Below, piece after piece: positions 1-8,310 of a DNA stretch of 64,000 bases. A program made the position numbers and the translations under genes. This DNA is from Clostridiales bacterium NK3B98. Its GTDB lineage: Bacteria; Bacillota; Clostridia; Oscillospirales; Oscillospiraceae. The stretch is from assembly GCA_000421005.1 (NCBI GenBank), contig ATWA01000004.1, positions 1-64,000 on the forward strand. Direction: 5' to 3'. Position 1 is the first letter of the stretch, and the number at the start of each line of letters is the position of its first letter. The notes beneath the pieces were generated by a model. It had not been told where the DNA came from and ran no database searches. It saw only the letters and a program-made list of their open reading frames with translations.

Positions 1-373
1 AGCCGCAAAAAGCAAATTTGGTTATCCATTTGAATCCGCTTGGGGGGGCTCCCCCAGTCAGCTACGCTGACAGCCTTCCGCAGAGGTTGTGCTTCGCACT
101 TTATCCCACTCGCCCTAAAACGTGCCACAGGCACGTTTTAAGACGGGCTCACTCAAAGAGGGGGCCTTTGGCAAAAATGGAAGACAAGCAAGTCTCGCCA
201 GTGCCTCCCTCCTAGAGGGTAAGGCCGAAAAAGAACTATGCCAGCGGCATAGTTCATGCCGCACGGGATCATGCGCCGAAGGCGCTACCTTAAAGAGGTG
301 GTGTCACCGAAGGTGACGGAGGGAGCCGACGGAGGGAGTTTGTATTCTCTTGCCGAGTTATCTGGATAACCAG
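1..373. repeat. Array of short triloop hairpins, no gene
   Basis: No credible gene is visible in this stretch. It carries a series of perfect inverted repeats, each with a three-base loop: GTCAGC-TAC-GCTGAC (57-71), AAAACGTGCC-ACA-GGCACGTTTT (117-139), GAACTATGCC-AGC-GGCATAGTTC (233-255), GCGCC-GAA-GGCGC (273-285) and GTCACC-GAA-GGTGAC (303-317). Short open frames here show no ribosome site and are broken up by the repeats. Similar arrays recur at 42970-43095. It is probably a dispersed intergenic repeat element; function unknown. Confidence 0.6.
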
Positions 374-415
374 TAAAAAAAACGAAGGACGCCCTTTCGG
401 ACATCCTTCGTTTTT
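374..415 (-). terminator. Rho-independent terminator after tRNA-Gly
   Basis: Stem AACGAAGGA(T/C)G around a short loop, with T/A runs on both sides. It lies directly behind the 3' end of the minus-strand tRNA, so it most likely ends that transcript; the flanking A run would let it work in both directions. Confidence 0.8.
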
Positions 416-491
416 TGGAGCGGAAGACGAGGCTCGAACTCGCTACCTCCACCTTGGCAAGGTGGCGCTCTACCAGATGAGCTACTCCCGC
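416..491 (-). tRNA. tRNA-Gly (anticodon GCC)
   Basis: The reverse complement folds as a 76-nt cloverleaf. The acceptor stem pairs GCGGGAG with CTTCCGC, the discriminator is T and CCA is encoded. The anticodon stem is CCACC/GGTGG with loop TTGCCAA, giving anticodon GCC, and the T-loop has the GTTCGA(G) core. A promoter lies upstream (504-531) and a terminator directly downstream. It decodes GGC/GGU glycine codons. Confidence 0.95.
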
Positions 492-503
492 GGAACAGAT
501 GCT

Positions 504-531
504 ATTATAGCACCTGTCTGGAAAATGTCAA
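504..531 (-). promoter_or_regulatory. Promoter of tRNA-Gly
   Basis: On the minus strand TTGACA (531-526), a 16-bp spacer and TATAAT (509-504), 13 bp before the mature tRNA end. This is a near-consensus housekeeping sigma promoter. Confidence 0.8.
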
Positions 532-565
532 CGGTTTTTTTGGATTTTCCAAAATTTTTTCTTCG

Positions 566-1348
566 TCAGACCGATTTGACGTAAGTGCGCTCGTGCTTAT
601 AGATCAGATGCACACCGATCACGGAGAGCATCAGCCCCACAGCCGCCCACAGCAAAAACCAGCTCTTGCTTGTGCTTTGGCCATAGATCAACGTACGCCG
701 AATCTGGAGGATGATGAACGCAGTGGGATTCAAACGCTCCACCAAAACGCCCAGATTGCCTTCCATCTTTCCTTCCAGATCATAAAACACACCGGACATA
801 AAAAACATCAGCCGCAGAACGATCGGCACGATATTGGATAGATCCTCAAAGTATACGCCGTAGTGCAGCAGGATGCAGCTAATCCCAAAGCTCATAAGCA
901 CCAGCAGCAGCAGGTAAGGGATGGACCAGAGCATCAGCGGCGACACCGGCACCCGGTACAGAAGCAGCGACACCAGCACCAGCCCAAAGGACACCAGCAT
1001 TTTGAACCCGTTCACCAGAATAGAGGTCATAACAAAGCAGAATTTCGGCACATAGGTTTTGGAAATAATCGCCTTATACCGTTTGATGATGCGCACGCTC
1101 CCGTTGACTGTTGTGTTGAAGAAATTCCACACCGTCAAGCCTACAAAGCAGAAGGATGCCAGATACTCCTTGGCATTTCCAAATACGGCAATCTGGACAA
1201 ACGCATAAACCAGCATGAACATCACCGGATTGAGCACCAGCCAGCCCCAGTTCAGAAAGGAGCCAGCCACCTCGTCCTTCAGCTGGCACCGGGCGGAGTA
1301 GATGATGTATCTCCCATAGTGCTTTATGTCGTTGAAAAAGCGTCTCAT
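566..1348 (-). CDS. ABC-2 type transporter permease (polysaccharide/teichoic acid export type)
   Basis: An integral membrane protein of about 260 residues resembling the TagG/Wzm class of ABC-2 permeases, which move glycans or teichoic acid across the inner membrane together with an ATPase. The short cytoplasmic N-terminus (RRFFNDIKHYGRYIIYSA) and the LKDEVAGSFLNWGWLVLNPVMF region are typical, followed by about six hydrophobic segments and the late SGVFYDL motif. The start at 1348 is preferred because GGGAG lies 7 nt upstream; in-frame starts at 1354 and 1420 are less well placed. No ATP-binding partner is adjacent: downstream is the tRNA and hairpin DNA, upstream the divergent V-ATPase operon. 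Its ATPase must lie elsewhere or be lost. The substrate cannot be told from sequence. Confidence 0.8.
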   Translation of the reverse strand: MRRFFNDIKHYGRYIIYSARCQLKDEVAGSFLNWGWLVLNPVMFMLVYAFVQIAVFGNAKEYLASFCFVGLTVWNFFNTTVNGSVRIIKRYKAIISKTYVPKFCFVMTSILVNGFKMLVSFGLVLVSLLLYRVPVSPLMLWSIPYLLLLVLMSFGISCILLHYGVYFEDLSNIVPIVLRLMFFMSGVFYDLEGKMEGNLGVLVERLNPTAFIILQIRRTLIYGQSTSKSWFLLWAAVGLMLSVIGVHLIYKHERTYVKSV

Positions 1349-1391
1349 AGACATACTCCCAATTTGGCATACCACCACATGATAATGGTCT

Positions 1392-1420
1392 ATTGTATCA
1401 GTCCGGGGGGCAATTGTCAA
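1392..1420 (-). promoter_or_regulatory. Promoter of ABC-2 permease
   Basis: Minus-strand TTGACA (1420-1415), 17-bp spacer, TACAAT (1397-1392). The upstream in-frame start at 1420 would overlap this promoter, which further supports the start at 1348. Confidence 0.7.
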
Positions 1421-1480
1421 TCCGGCGGCAAATTGTCCACTTTTGGGGCGGAAAAACAGCTTCGGTCAGCAAATCCTCCA

Positions 1481-1509
1481 TTGCATTTTGTCATGTGCAC
1501 CGCTATAAT
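1481..1509 (+). promoter_or_regulatory. Promoter of V-type ATPase operon
   Basis: TTGCAT (1481-1486), 17-bp spacer, TATAAT (1504-1509), about 60 bp before the first gene of the operon. Confidence 0.75.
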
Positions 1510-1567
1510 AGGAATATCTGACAAAAATTATTTTGTGGGAAATTGAAGGTAGAAAGGCGGTGAGACG

Positions 1568-1882
1568 ATGTCTCTGGAAGCAGTCAAACAAGTGGCCGAG
1601 GCGGAAGAACAGGCTCGTGTAGAGAAGCTTCAGGCACAGCAGGAGGCCAGACGGCTGATTTCCGATGCCGAACACGACGGGCAGTCCCTTCTAAGCCGTG
1701 CCGCTGCCGATGCGAAGGCGCAGAATGATGCCCTTTTTGCTCAGGCGGAGCAGGCCGCTGCCGCTGAAATTGCCAATGTGCGTGCCCGTGCCGCAGATGA
1801 AGCGGCAAAGGTCAGGCAGAAGGCGGAAGGACGGCTTGAAGAAGCAGCGTCACTGATTGTCAGAAAGGTGGTGGACGCCTGA
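1568..1882 (+). CDS. V-type ATPase subunit G/H (peripheral stalk)
   Basis: A 104-residue, almost fully helical, Ala/Glu/Gln-rich coiled-coil protein, the usual size and composition of the small peripheral-stalk subunit (NtpF of Enterococcus hirae, AhaH of archaea) that pairs with subunit E to brace the catalytic head against the membrane part. Assignment rests on position as first gene of the operon, length and heptad-like Ala repeats, since the family is poorly conserved. The start has AAAGGCGG upstream. Its stop overlaps the start of the next gene by one base, which suggests translational coupling. Confidence 0.85.
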   Translation: MSLEAVKQVAEAEEQARVEKLQAQQEARRLISDAEHDGQSLLSRAAADAKAQNDALFAQAEQAAAAEIANVRARAADEAAKVRQKAEGRLEEAASLIVRKVVDA

Positions 1883-3840
1883 TGGCAATCGCAAAAATGA
1901 AGCATCTTCGGCTCATTGGGCTGTCCCAGGAGCAGGATCGTATGCTGGAGCAGCTTCAAAATGCGGGCTGCGTTCAAATCATCCTGCCTCAGGTATCTGA
2001 GGCCGACGAAGATTGGGCATCCCTGCTCAGTCGGAAGGACAGCGCTCTCGCTCAGGTGGACAGCGAGATGGTCAGCCTGCGAAACGCACTGGATGCGCTG
2101 CATCGGTACGCCCCGGTAAAGGAGGGGATGTTCCCCGACCGGCCGGAGGTGAGCCGTAGGGAGCTGTTCAGTCCGGAAATGCGTCAGTCGGCGCTCTCCG
2201 CCGCTGAGCAGATCAACCATCAGGTGAGTCTGATTGCTCAGAGCGTCTCCGAGGAAAACCGGCTGTCGGCTCTTCGGGCGGGCTATCTCCCTTGGGTGGA
2301 TCTGGATCTTCCTCTGGAATGCCAGAGCACCGATCACACGGAATTGACGTTAGGCGTGTTGCAGCTCTCTGCCAAGGACAGCATGGAGCAGGTTCACGCA
2401 GCGCTGCAGCAGGCAGCTCCTCTCAGTGAGCTGATTGCCGTCAGCCGGGACAGGGACCAGCAGTATGTGCTGCTCATCTGCCACCGGGAGGACTACCCGG
2501 CGGCGCTGGAAGTGCTGAAAACCCGCTCCTTCTCTCAGATTCGCTTCAAGGGTGTCACCGGTACGGCGGCGGAGAACATCCGCACCGTGGATGCTCAGAT
2601 CGAGCAGCAGCGCCGCACCCGTCAGGGCGCTGAGGAGACCATCCGTGGTCTTTCCAGCACCCGGGAGCGTCTGCGGCTGGTCACCGATCTGGAAACCCAG
2701 TATCAGCAGCGGGAATCTGACCGGGAGCAGCTGCTCTGCACCCAGTCCACCTTCCTGCTGGAGGGCTGGTTCCCCGCCCGGGACGAGGCGCTGCTTCTGG
2801 CTGTATTGGGTCAGTTCGTCTGCGCCTATGAGATGGAGGAGCCCGCAAAGGAGGACTATGCCAAGGTGCCGGTGAAGCTGGAAAATGGGCCTCTCACCTC
2901 CCCCCTGAACATGGTCACCGAGATGTACTCCCTGCCCAAGTACGGCTCTTTGGACCCCAACCCCCTGATGGCTCCCTTCTTTGTGCTGTTTTACGGCATC
3001 ATGATGGCGGATATGGGCTACGGGCTGATGATGGTGCTGGGCGGTCTTTTCCTGAAAAAGAAAAAGGCCAAGGGCACCATGGCGCATATGTCCGGTCTGC
3101 TGCTGCTGTGCGGTATCAGTACCTTTATCTTCGGTGCGCTCACCGGCGGCTTCTTCGGGGACTTCATCCCCCAGATTGCCAAGATCATCAACCCCAACAC
3201 CACCCTCACCGCCCTGCCCCATCTCTTTACTGCGCAGGACGACACCATTATGATCCTCATCGGCTCGCTGATTCTGGGCTTTATCCAGTGCATCACCGGC
3301 AACGCCATCAACGTCTATAAAAAGTGCAGAGACGGCGACCCCCTCTCGGCGGTGTTTGACGAGGTGGCATGGTGGGTGCTGTACGCCTGTGTAGCCGGCT
3401 TTCTCTTCGGCGGCAAGACGGTGGGCATGGTCATGCTCATTGTGGGTCTGGTGATGCTGTTTATCGGTCAGCTTCGTGCCAGCGGCAGTGTTTTCGGTGC
3501 GCTGGGCGGCATGATCGGCGCCATCTACAACGGCGTGTCCGGCATCTTCTCCGATGTGCTGTCCTACTCCCGTCTGATGGCACTGATGCTCTCCGGCGCT
3601 ATCATCGCCAGCGTGTTCAACACCCTTGGCGCAGTACCCGGAAATGTGGTGGTGTTTATCATCATCTCCATGTTTGGCAACATCCTGAACTTCGCTTTGA
3701 ACGTGCTGGGCTGCTATGTCCACGATTTGCGGCTTCAGGTGTTGGAGTTCTTCGGCAGATTCTATGAGGACGGCGGCAAGCCCTTCCGTCCCCTGTCCAT
3801 CAACACAAAATATGTGGATATTATTAAGGAGGAATACTAA
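1882..3840 (+). CDS. ntpI: V-type ATPase subunit I
   Basis: A 652-residue subunit I (homologue of eukaryotic subunit a), the membrane stator that forms the ion half-channels next to the K ring. The N-terminal half (about 1-330) is cytoplasmic with coiled coils; the C-terminal half has about eight membrane segments beginning near LMAPFFVLFYGIMMADMGYG, which is a hallmark of the family. The late segment with SYSRLMALMLSGAIIA carries the conserved arginine expected to face the ion-binding glutamate of the K ring. Length matches the family (about 650). It sits between the G/H and K genes as in other ntp operons. Confidence 0.95.
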   Translation: MAIAKMKHLRLIGLSQEQDRMLEQLQNAGCVQIILPQVSEADEDWASLLSRKDSALAQVDSEMVSLRNALDALHRYAPVKEGMFPDRPEVSRRELFSPEMRQSALSAAEQINHQVSLIAQSVSEENRLSALRAGYLPWVDLDLPLECQSTDHTELTLGVLQLSAKDSMEQVHAALQQAAPLSELIAVSRDRDQQYVLLICHREDYPAALEVLKTRSFSQIRFKGVTGTAAENIRTVDAQIEQQRRTRQGAEETIRGLSSTRERLRLVTDLETQYQQRESDREQLLCTQSTFLLEGWFPARDEALLLAVLGQFVCAYEMEEPAKEDYAKVPVKLENGPLTSPLNMVTEMYSLPKYGSLDPNPLMAPFFVLFYGIMMADMGYGLMMVLGGLFLKKKKAKGTMAHMSGLLLLCGISTFIFGALTGGFFGDFIPQIAKIINPNTTLTALPHLFTAQDDTIMILIGSLILGFIQCITGNAINVYKKCRDGDPLSAVFDEVAWWVLYACVAGFLFGGKTVGMVMLIVGLVMLFIGQLRASGSVFGALGGMIGAIYNGVSGIFSDVLSYSRLMALMLSGAIIASVFNTLGAVPGNVVVFIIISMFGNILNFALNVLGCYVHDLRLQVLEFFGRFYEDGGKPFRPLSINTKYVDIIKEEY

Positions 3841-3842
3841 TC

Positions 3843-4328
3843 ATGTCTGAGTTCTTTAATATGTTTGGCGGTATCGGCCTTGCGTTTCTCGGTGCCGGTC
3901 TGGCTGTGGGTCTTTGCTGCGTAGGTTCCGCTCGCGGCACCGGATGCGTGGGCGAAGCCGCCTCCGGCGTGCTGTCCGTCACCCCCGAGCGCCTCAGCTC
4001 CTGCCTGGTGCTTCAGGTGCTGCCCGGCACCCAGGGTCTGTATGGTCTGGTGGTCTGGTTCTTCGCTCTGTTCCGCATGGGCGCTTTCTCCGGCGGTATC
4101 GCAGATGTGGACGTCACCAGAGGTCTGACCATCTTCGCCGCCTGCATTCCCATGATGTTCGGCGGTTTCCTGTCCGCTGTGTATCAGGGCCGTGTGGCCG
4201 CCGCTTCCATCAACATCGTGGCCAAGAAGCCGGATGACTGGTCCAAGGGCGTTATCCTCTGCGTCATCGTGGAGTTCTATGCCATTTTGTCCCTGCTGGC
4301 CTCCATCCTCATGCTGATGAACGCCTGA
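3843..4328 (+). CDS. ntpK: V-type ATPase subunit K (rotor ring, Na+-type)
   Basis: A 161-residue double-hairpin proteolipid with four membrane helices that forms the rotor ring. The Na+ ligands known for E. hirae NtpK (Leu61, Thr64, Gln65, Gln110, Glu139) have counterparts here: Leu60, Thr63 and Gln64 in LPGTQGLYG, Gln115 in VYQGRVAAA, and Glu144 in IVEFYAIL. The spacings (3, 1 and 29 residues) are the same, so the ring very likely binds Na+ rather than only H+; the ion choice is inference from the E. hirae structure. It starts 2 bp after ntpI behind AAGGAGGAA. Confidence 0.95.
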   Translation: MSEFFNMFGGIGLAFLGAGLAVGLCCVGSARGTGCVGEAASGVLSVTPERLSSCLVLQVLPGTQGLYGLVVWFFALFRMGAFSGGIADVDVTRGLTIFAACIPMMFGGFLSAVYQGRVAAASINIVAKKPDDWSKGVILCVIVEFYAILSLLASILMLMNA

Positions 4329-4389
4329 TGCTTTCACCCTCTGCCCTATGGCAAAGGTACAATCAAAGTGGAAAGGCGGTAACGACTGC

Positions 4390-4989
4390 ATGAACGGAAT
4401 TGAAAAGATCACTCAGCGCATTGCCGCTGACGCAGACCGGGAGAACAGCGCCATACTGGCGGCTGCCCGGCAGGAAGCCTCTGAAATCACCGCCCGCTAT
4501 CAGGCGCAGGCAGACGCTCAGTCCGCCGAAGCGTTGGAAAAGGGCAGGCAGCGTGCCGACGAGCGCCGCAGCCGCCTCATCAGCGCCGCTGAGATGGAGG
4601 GGCGTCAGGCGCTTCTGGCTGTGAAACAGGAGATGCTGGACAAGGCCTTTGAGCTGGCGCTGGACCGGCTGTGCGCCCTGCCCGAGCAGGACTACATCGA
4701 CCTTCTGGCGCAGCTCACCGCTCAGGCTTCGGTCACCGGTAAGGAACAGCTTATCCTCTCCCGCACCGACCGCAGCCGCTACGGCGTAAAGGTGGCCACC
4801 CGGGCAAATGAGCTGCTGGCCAAAGAGGGGCGCTGCGCTCAGCTTCGTCTCAGCAGCGAAGCCCGGGATTTCCGGGGCGGTCTGGTGCTCTCCGACGGAG
4901 ATGTGGAGGTCAACTGCGCCTTTGAGACGCTGGTGCGTCTGGCTCGCTCCACAGTGTCCGGCGAGGTCGCCGCACTGCTGTTCTCCTGA
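4390..4989 (+). CDS. ntpE: V-type ATPase subunit E (peripheral stalk)
   Basis: A 199-residue subunit E. The N-terminal half is a charged Ala/Glu/Arg coiled coil (about 1-85) and the C-terminal half is a compact domain, ending in a segment with RGGLVLSDGDVEVNCAFETL, which resembles the conserved end of this family. It pairs with subunit G/H to form the peripheral stalk. The start at 4390 (MNGIEK) is chosen over an upstream in-frame ATG at 4348 because GGAAAGGCGG lies about 10 nt before it and family members begin with the helical segment. Confidence 0.9.
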   Translation: MNGIEKITQRIAADADRENSAILAAARQEASEITARYQAQADAQSAEALEKGRQRADERRSRLISAAEMEGRQALLAVKQEMLDKAFELALDRLCALPEQDYIDLLAQLTAQASVTGKEQLILSRTDRSRYGVKVATRANELLAKEGRCAQLRLSSEARDFRGGLVLSDGDVEVNCAFETLVRLARSTVSGEVAALLFS

Positions 4990-5013
4990 GTCCTCCTGCT
5001 GAAAGGAGACAAC

Positions 5014-6027
5014 ATGACTGGGAAGAAAACCAAAAAGATCAAAGATACGGATTACCTGTTCCTCTCCGCCCGGCTGCGGGCCCTGGAGGCCACCATGCTC
5101 ACCTCCGCCCGGATGGACCGGATGCTGGACGCTCCCTCTGCTGAGGACGCTGCCAAAATCCTCACCGAGTGCGGCTATGCTGAGCTTGCCCGGGTGGACG
5201 TGGACACGGTCAATGAAATGCTTGCCAAAGCCCGGGACGAGTTGATGAACGAGCTGGGTGAGGCTGCGCTGGACCGGAATATGGTGGACGTATTCAAGGT
5301 GAAGTACGACTACCACAACGCCAAGGTGCTGCTGAAAAGTCAGCTCAAGGGGGAGGACGCCTCCCGCCTGATGGTGGAGACCGGGCGCATCCCCGCCCAG
5401 ACCATGGCAGACGCTTTTGCCGCCGCTGACTGGTCAGCTTTGCCGGAGCGTCTGGGCAAAGCCATAGCGGAAGCGCAGGAGCTGCTTGGCTCTACAAAGG
5501 ATCCCCAGCAGTCGGATATGCTGCTGGACAAGGCCTATTTTGAAGACCTGCTGGAGCTGGCGCAGTCCACCGGGTCGGACTTTCTGATGGGATACGTCCG
5601 GTTACAGTTGGACATTGCCAACCTGCGCACTACTGTTCGGGTACTGCGTATGGGCAAGGACAGCGGCTATCTCCGCCGGGTGCTGTTTGCGGGCGGCGAG
5701 GTGGATTTAGACGCTCTGTCCGCTTTGGCAGACGGTGCCGGGTCATTGGAAGACCTGTACGCCTTCGGTCCTCTGACCGAGGCTGCGGCGCTGGGTGCAA
5801 AGGCAGTACAGGGCGGCTCCCTCACCGGGTTTGAAAAGGCCTGCGACAATGCGCTGGTGGCCTATCTGGCTCTGGCGCACCGTGTCCCCTTCGGGGAGCA
5901 GCCGCTGATTGCCTATCTGGCTGCCCGGGACAATGAGCAGACCGCTATCCGCATTATTCTGACGGGCCGTCTGGCGGGACTCCCCACCGACGTGATCCGG
6001 GAAAGGCTGCGTGACTGCTATGTATAA
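5014..6027 (+). CDS. ntpC: V-type ATPase subunit C (central stalk, archaeal C/d type)
   Basis: A 337-residue subunit C, the funnel-shaped protein that seats the central shaft on the membrane ring. It matches the vATP-synt_AC39 family in length and in its repeated helical bundles, with motifs such as YLFLSARLRALEA at the N-terminus and VKYDYHNAKVLLKS in the first third. A clear AAAGGAG lies before the start. Its last codons overlap the start of the subunit F gene, which implies coupled translation. Confidence 0.93.
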   Translation: MTGKKTKKIKDTDYLFLSARLRALEATMLTSARMDRMLDAPSAEDAAKILTECGYAELARVDVDTVNEMLAKARDELMNELGEAALDRNMVDVFKVKYDYHNAKVLLKSQLKGEDASRLMVETGRIPAQTMADAFAAADWSALPERLGKAIAEAQELLGSTKDPQQSDMLLDKAYFEDLLELAQSTGSDFLMGYVRLQLDIANLRTTVRVLRMGKDSGYLRRVLFAGGEVDLDALSALADGAGSLEDLYAFGPLTEAAALGAKAVQGGSLTGFEKACDNALVAYLALAHRVPFGEQPLIAYLAARDNEQTAIRIILTGRLAGLPTDVIRERLRDCYV

Positions 6028-6331
6028 GATCGCAGTATTGGGCGACCGGGAGAGCGTGCTGGGCTTTCAGGCGCTGGGTCTGGACGTTCACCCCGCCGAG
6101 ACGGTAGAGCAGGCGAGAAAGACCCTGCACACCCTCGCCCGGGACGGAGAAACCGCCATTATCTATGTCACCGAGCAGTATGCCGCCCAGATGGGCGACG
6201 AGATTGCCAAGTACAAAGACAGCGTCATCCCCGCCGTGATTCTGATTCCCGGCAAGGGCGGCTCGCTGGGCATGGGTATGCGTAACATCACCGACTCGGT
6301 GGAACGTGCCGTTGGCGCGGATATTCTGTAG
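6020..6331 (+). CDS. ntpG: V-type ATPase subunit F
   Basis: A 103-residue subunit F, a Rossmann-like small protein that binds subunit D in the central shaft. Recognised by the N-terminal YKIAVLGDRESVLGFQALG and the central TAIIYVTEQYA. The start at 6020 (ATG) overlaps the end of ntpC by 8 nt. A GTG at 6011 has a slightly better placed GGGAAAGG and would add three residues, so the exact start is uncertain. It is followed by the only long gap in the operon. Confidence 0.92.
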   Translation: MYKIAVLGDRESVLGFQALGLDVHPAETVEQARKTLHTLARDGETAIIYVTEQYAAQMGDEIAKYKDSVIPAVILIPGKGGSLGMGMRNITDSVERAVGADIL

Positions 6332-6540
6332 GGAACTACCCAAGGGGCAAATGCCTCGCAGCGTTCTGCCCAACCGGGCAGAATGAGATGAAATCATATT
6401 TTTGTACCAAATTCACTTTGGTGCAAAAATTCCTCTATCCGGGCAAGTGTGCCAGCGCAGCGAGTGCGCACAGACCGGATGCAAAACTCGGCGGGAAACG
6501 CAGTTTTCCGCCGACATGAAGAAAGAAGGTTGAAAACCCT
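6332..6540 (+). repeat. Hairpin cluster in the gap between subunits F and A
   Basis: The only intergenic gap over 30 bp in the operon carries at least three inverted repeats: TTCTGCCC-AACC-GGGCAGAA (6364-6383), TTTTTGTACCAAA / TTTGGTGCAAAAA (6399-6429, one wobble) and CGGCGGGAAAC-GCA-GTTTTCCGCCG (6489-6513). None is followed by a long T run, so they look more like mRNA processing or stability structures, or an inserted repeat, than a full terminator. No gene is visible. The ribosome site AAGAAAGG for ntpA lies at the end. Confidence 0.6.
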
Positions 6541-8310
6541 ATGGGCAAGATTGTCAAGGTGTCCGGCCCGCTGGTGGTTGCCACCGGTATGCAGGACGCC
6601 AATATGTCCGATGTGGTTCGTGTGGGCGAGCAGCGGCTCATCGGTGAGATTCTGAATATGAACGGCGACGCCGCCTCCATTCAGGTCTACGAGGAGACCT
6701 CCGGCATCGGCCCCGGCGCAGAGGTGGTCACCACCGGCGCACAGCTCTCAGTAGAGCTTGGCCCCGGCCTGCTGGAAAACATCTATGACGGTATCCAGCG
6801 GCCTCTGGAGGGCATTATGCGCATCTGCGGCTCCAACATCCGCCGTGGTATCGAAGTGCCTGCGCTGGATCGGGATAAGCTGTGGGAGTTCAAGGCCACT
6901 GCCAAGGTGGGCGACAAGGTCATCGGCGGCGACTTTTTGGGCGACGTGCAGGAGACCCCCTCGGTAAACCACCACATTATGGTGCCCGTGAAAAGCGCCG
7001 GCACCATCAAGAGCATCCAGTCCGGTTCCTTCAAGGTGACCGACACCATCGCCGTGCTGGAGCATGACGACGGCACCACCGAAGAGCTGACCATGATGCA
7101 GAAGTGGCCTGTCCGAATCGGCAGACCCTACACCAAGAAGTTCCCCCCCAGCCGTCCCCTCCAGTCCGGCCAGCGGATCATTGACACCATGTTCCCTGTG
7201 GCCAAGGGCGGCACCGCCGCCGTCCCCGGCCCCTTCGGCTCCGGTAAAACGGTGGTGCAGCACGCACTGGCCAAGTGGTCTGACGTGGACATTGTGGTCT
7301 ACATCGGCTGCGGCGAGCGTGGCAACGAGATGACCGACGTGCTGCGGGAGTTCCCCGAGCTGATCGACCCCCGCACCGGCGAGAGCCTGATGAAGCGTAC
7401 CATCCTCATCGCCAACACCTCCGATATGCCTGTGGCCGCCCGTGAGGCTTCCGTGTACACCGGCATCACCATTGCGGAATACTTCCGTGACATGGGCTAT
7501 GACGTGGCCGTCATCGCTGACTCCACCTCCCGCTGGGCAGAGGCACTTCGTGAGATGTCCGGACGTATGGAGGAAATGCCCGGCGAGGAAGGCTACCCCG
7601 CCTATCTGGCCTCCCGTCTGGCTCAGTTCTACGAGCGCGCCGGTACGGTGCAGTGCATCGGTTCCGACCAGGAGCGCCACGGCAGCCTCACCGCTGTGGG
7701 CGCTGTGTCCCCTCCCGGCGGCGACCTGTCCGAGCCTGTCTCTCAGGGCACCATGCGTATCGTCAAGGTGTTCTGGGCGCTGGACTCCTCTCTGGCCTAT
7801 CGCCGTCACTTCCCCGCCATCAACTGGCTCACCTCCTACTCCCTGTATGAGGACTCCCTGCGTCCCTGGTTTGAGGAGCATCTTGGCCCTGACTTCTCCA
7901 AAAACCGTGCCAAGGCCATGGCCATTTTGCAGGAAGAGGCCAGCCTGAACGAGATCGTTCAGTTGGTAGGCAAGGACTCCCTGTCCCCTGCCGACCAGTT
8001 GACGCTGGAAACCGCCCGTATGATCCGGGAGGACTTTTTGCAGCAGAACGCCTTCGTGGACGTGGACACCTTCTCTGACTACCGCCGTCAGTTCCTGATG
8101 ATGCAGATGATTCTGGACTACGACCGCCTGTGCCGTGCCGCACTGGACAAGGGTGCGGATCTGAACGCCCTGTTCACCATCGACGCCAGAAACGGCATTG
8201 GCCGTGCCAAGACGGTGCCTGTGGACGAATACGAGGCCGCTTACGCCGCCATCACCCGTGAGATGGAGCAGCAGATCAACGAGATCGCCGCCAGAGGGGA
8301 GGAAGAGTGA
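6541..8310 (+). CDS. ntpA: V-type ATPase catalytic subunit A
   Basis: A 589-residue catalytic subunit. It has the N-terminal beta barrel, the family-specific non-homologous insertion, and the P-loop [11 protein letters not shown] near residue 230. [20 protein letters not shown], followed by the P-G-E-E-G-Y-P segment, identifies the V/A-type A subunit. The C-terminal helical domain is complete, and length matches the family (580-600). Three copies alternate with subunit B in the cytoplasmic head and hydrolyse or make ATP. The stop codon overlaps the ATG of ntpB (TGATG), so the A and B genes are translationally coupled, in line with their 1:1 stoichiometry. Confidence 0.97.
   Translation: MGKIVKVSGPLVVATGMQDANMSDVVRVGEQRLIGEILNMNGDAASIQVYEETSGIGPGAEVVTTGAQLSVELGPGLLENIYDGIQRPLEGIMRICGSNIRRGIEVPALDRDKLWEFKATAKVGDKVIGGDFLGDVQETPSVNHHIMVPVKSAGTIKSIQSGSFKVTDTIAVLEHDDGTTEELTMMQKWPVRIGRPYTKKFPPSRPLQSGQRIIDTMFPVAKGGTAAVPGPFGSGKTVVQHALAKWSDVDIVVYIGCGERGNEMTDVLREFPELIDPRTGESLMKRTILIANTSDMPVAAREASVYTGITIAEYFRDMGYDVAVIADSTSRWAEALREMSGRMEEMPGEEGYPAYLASRLAQFYERAGTVQCIGSDQERHGSLTAVGAVSPPGGDLSEPVSQGTMRIVKVFWALDSSLAYRRHFPAINWLTSYSLYEDSLRPWFEEHLGPDFSKNRAKAMAILQEEASLNEIVQLVGKDSLSPADQLTLETARMIREDFLQQNAFVDVDTFSDYRRQFLMMQMILDYDRLCRAALDKGADLNALFTIDARNGIGRAKTVPVDEYEAAYAAITREMEQQINEIAARGEEE

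Noticed and set aside
416-491. tRNA-Gly as an integration site for a mobile element
   Set aside because: No integrase lies nearby and no repeat of the tRNA 3' end is seen in the window; the serine recombinase at 33267 would not use tRNA ends.
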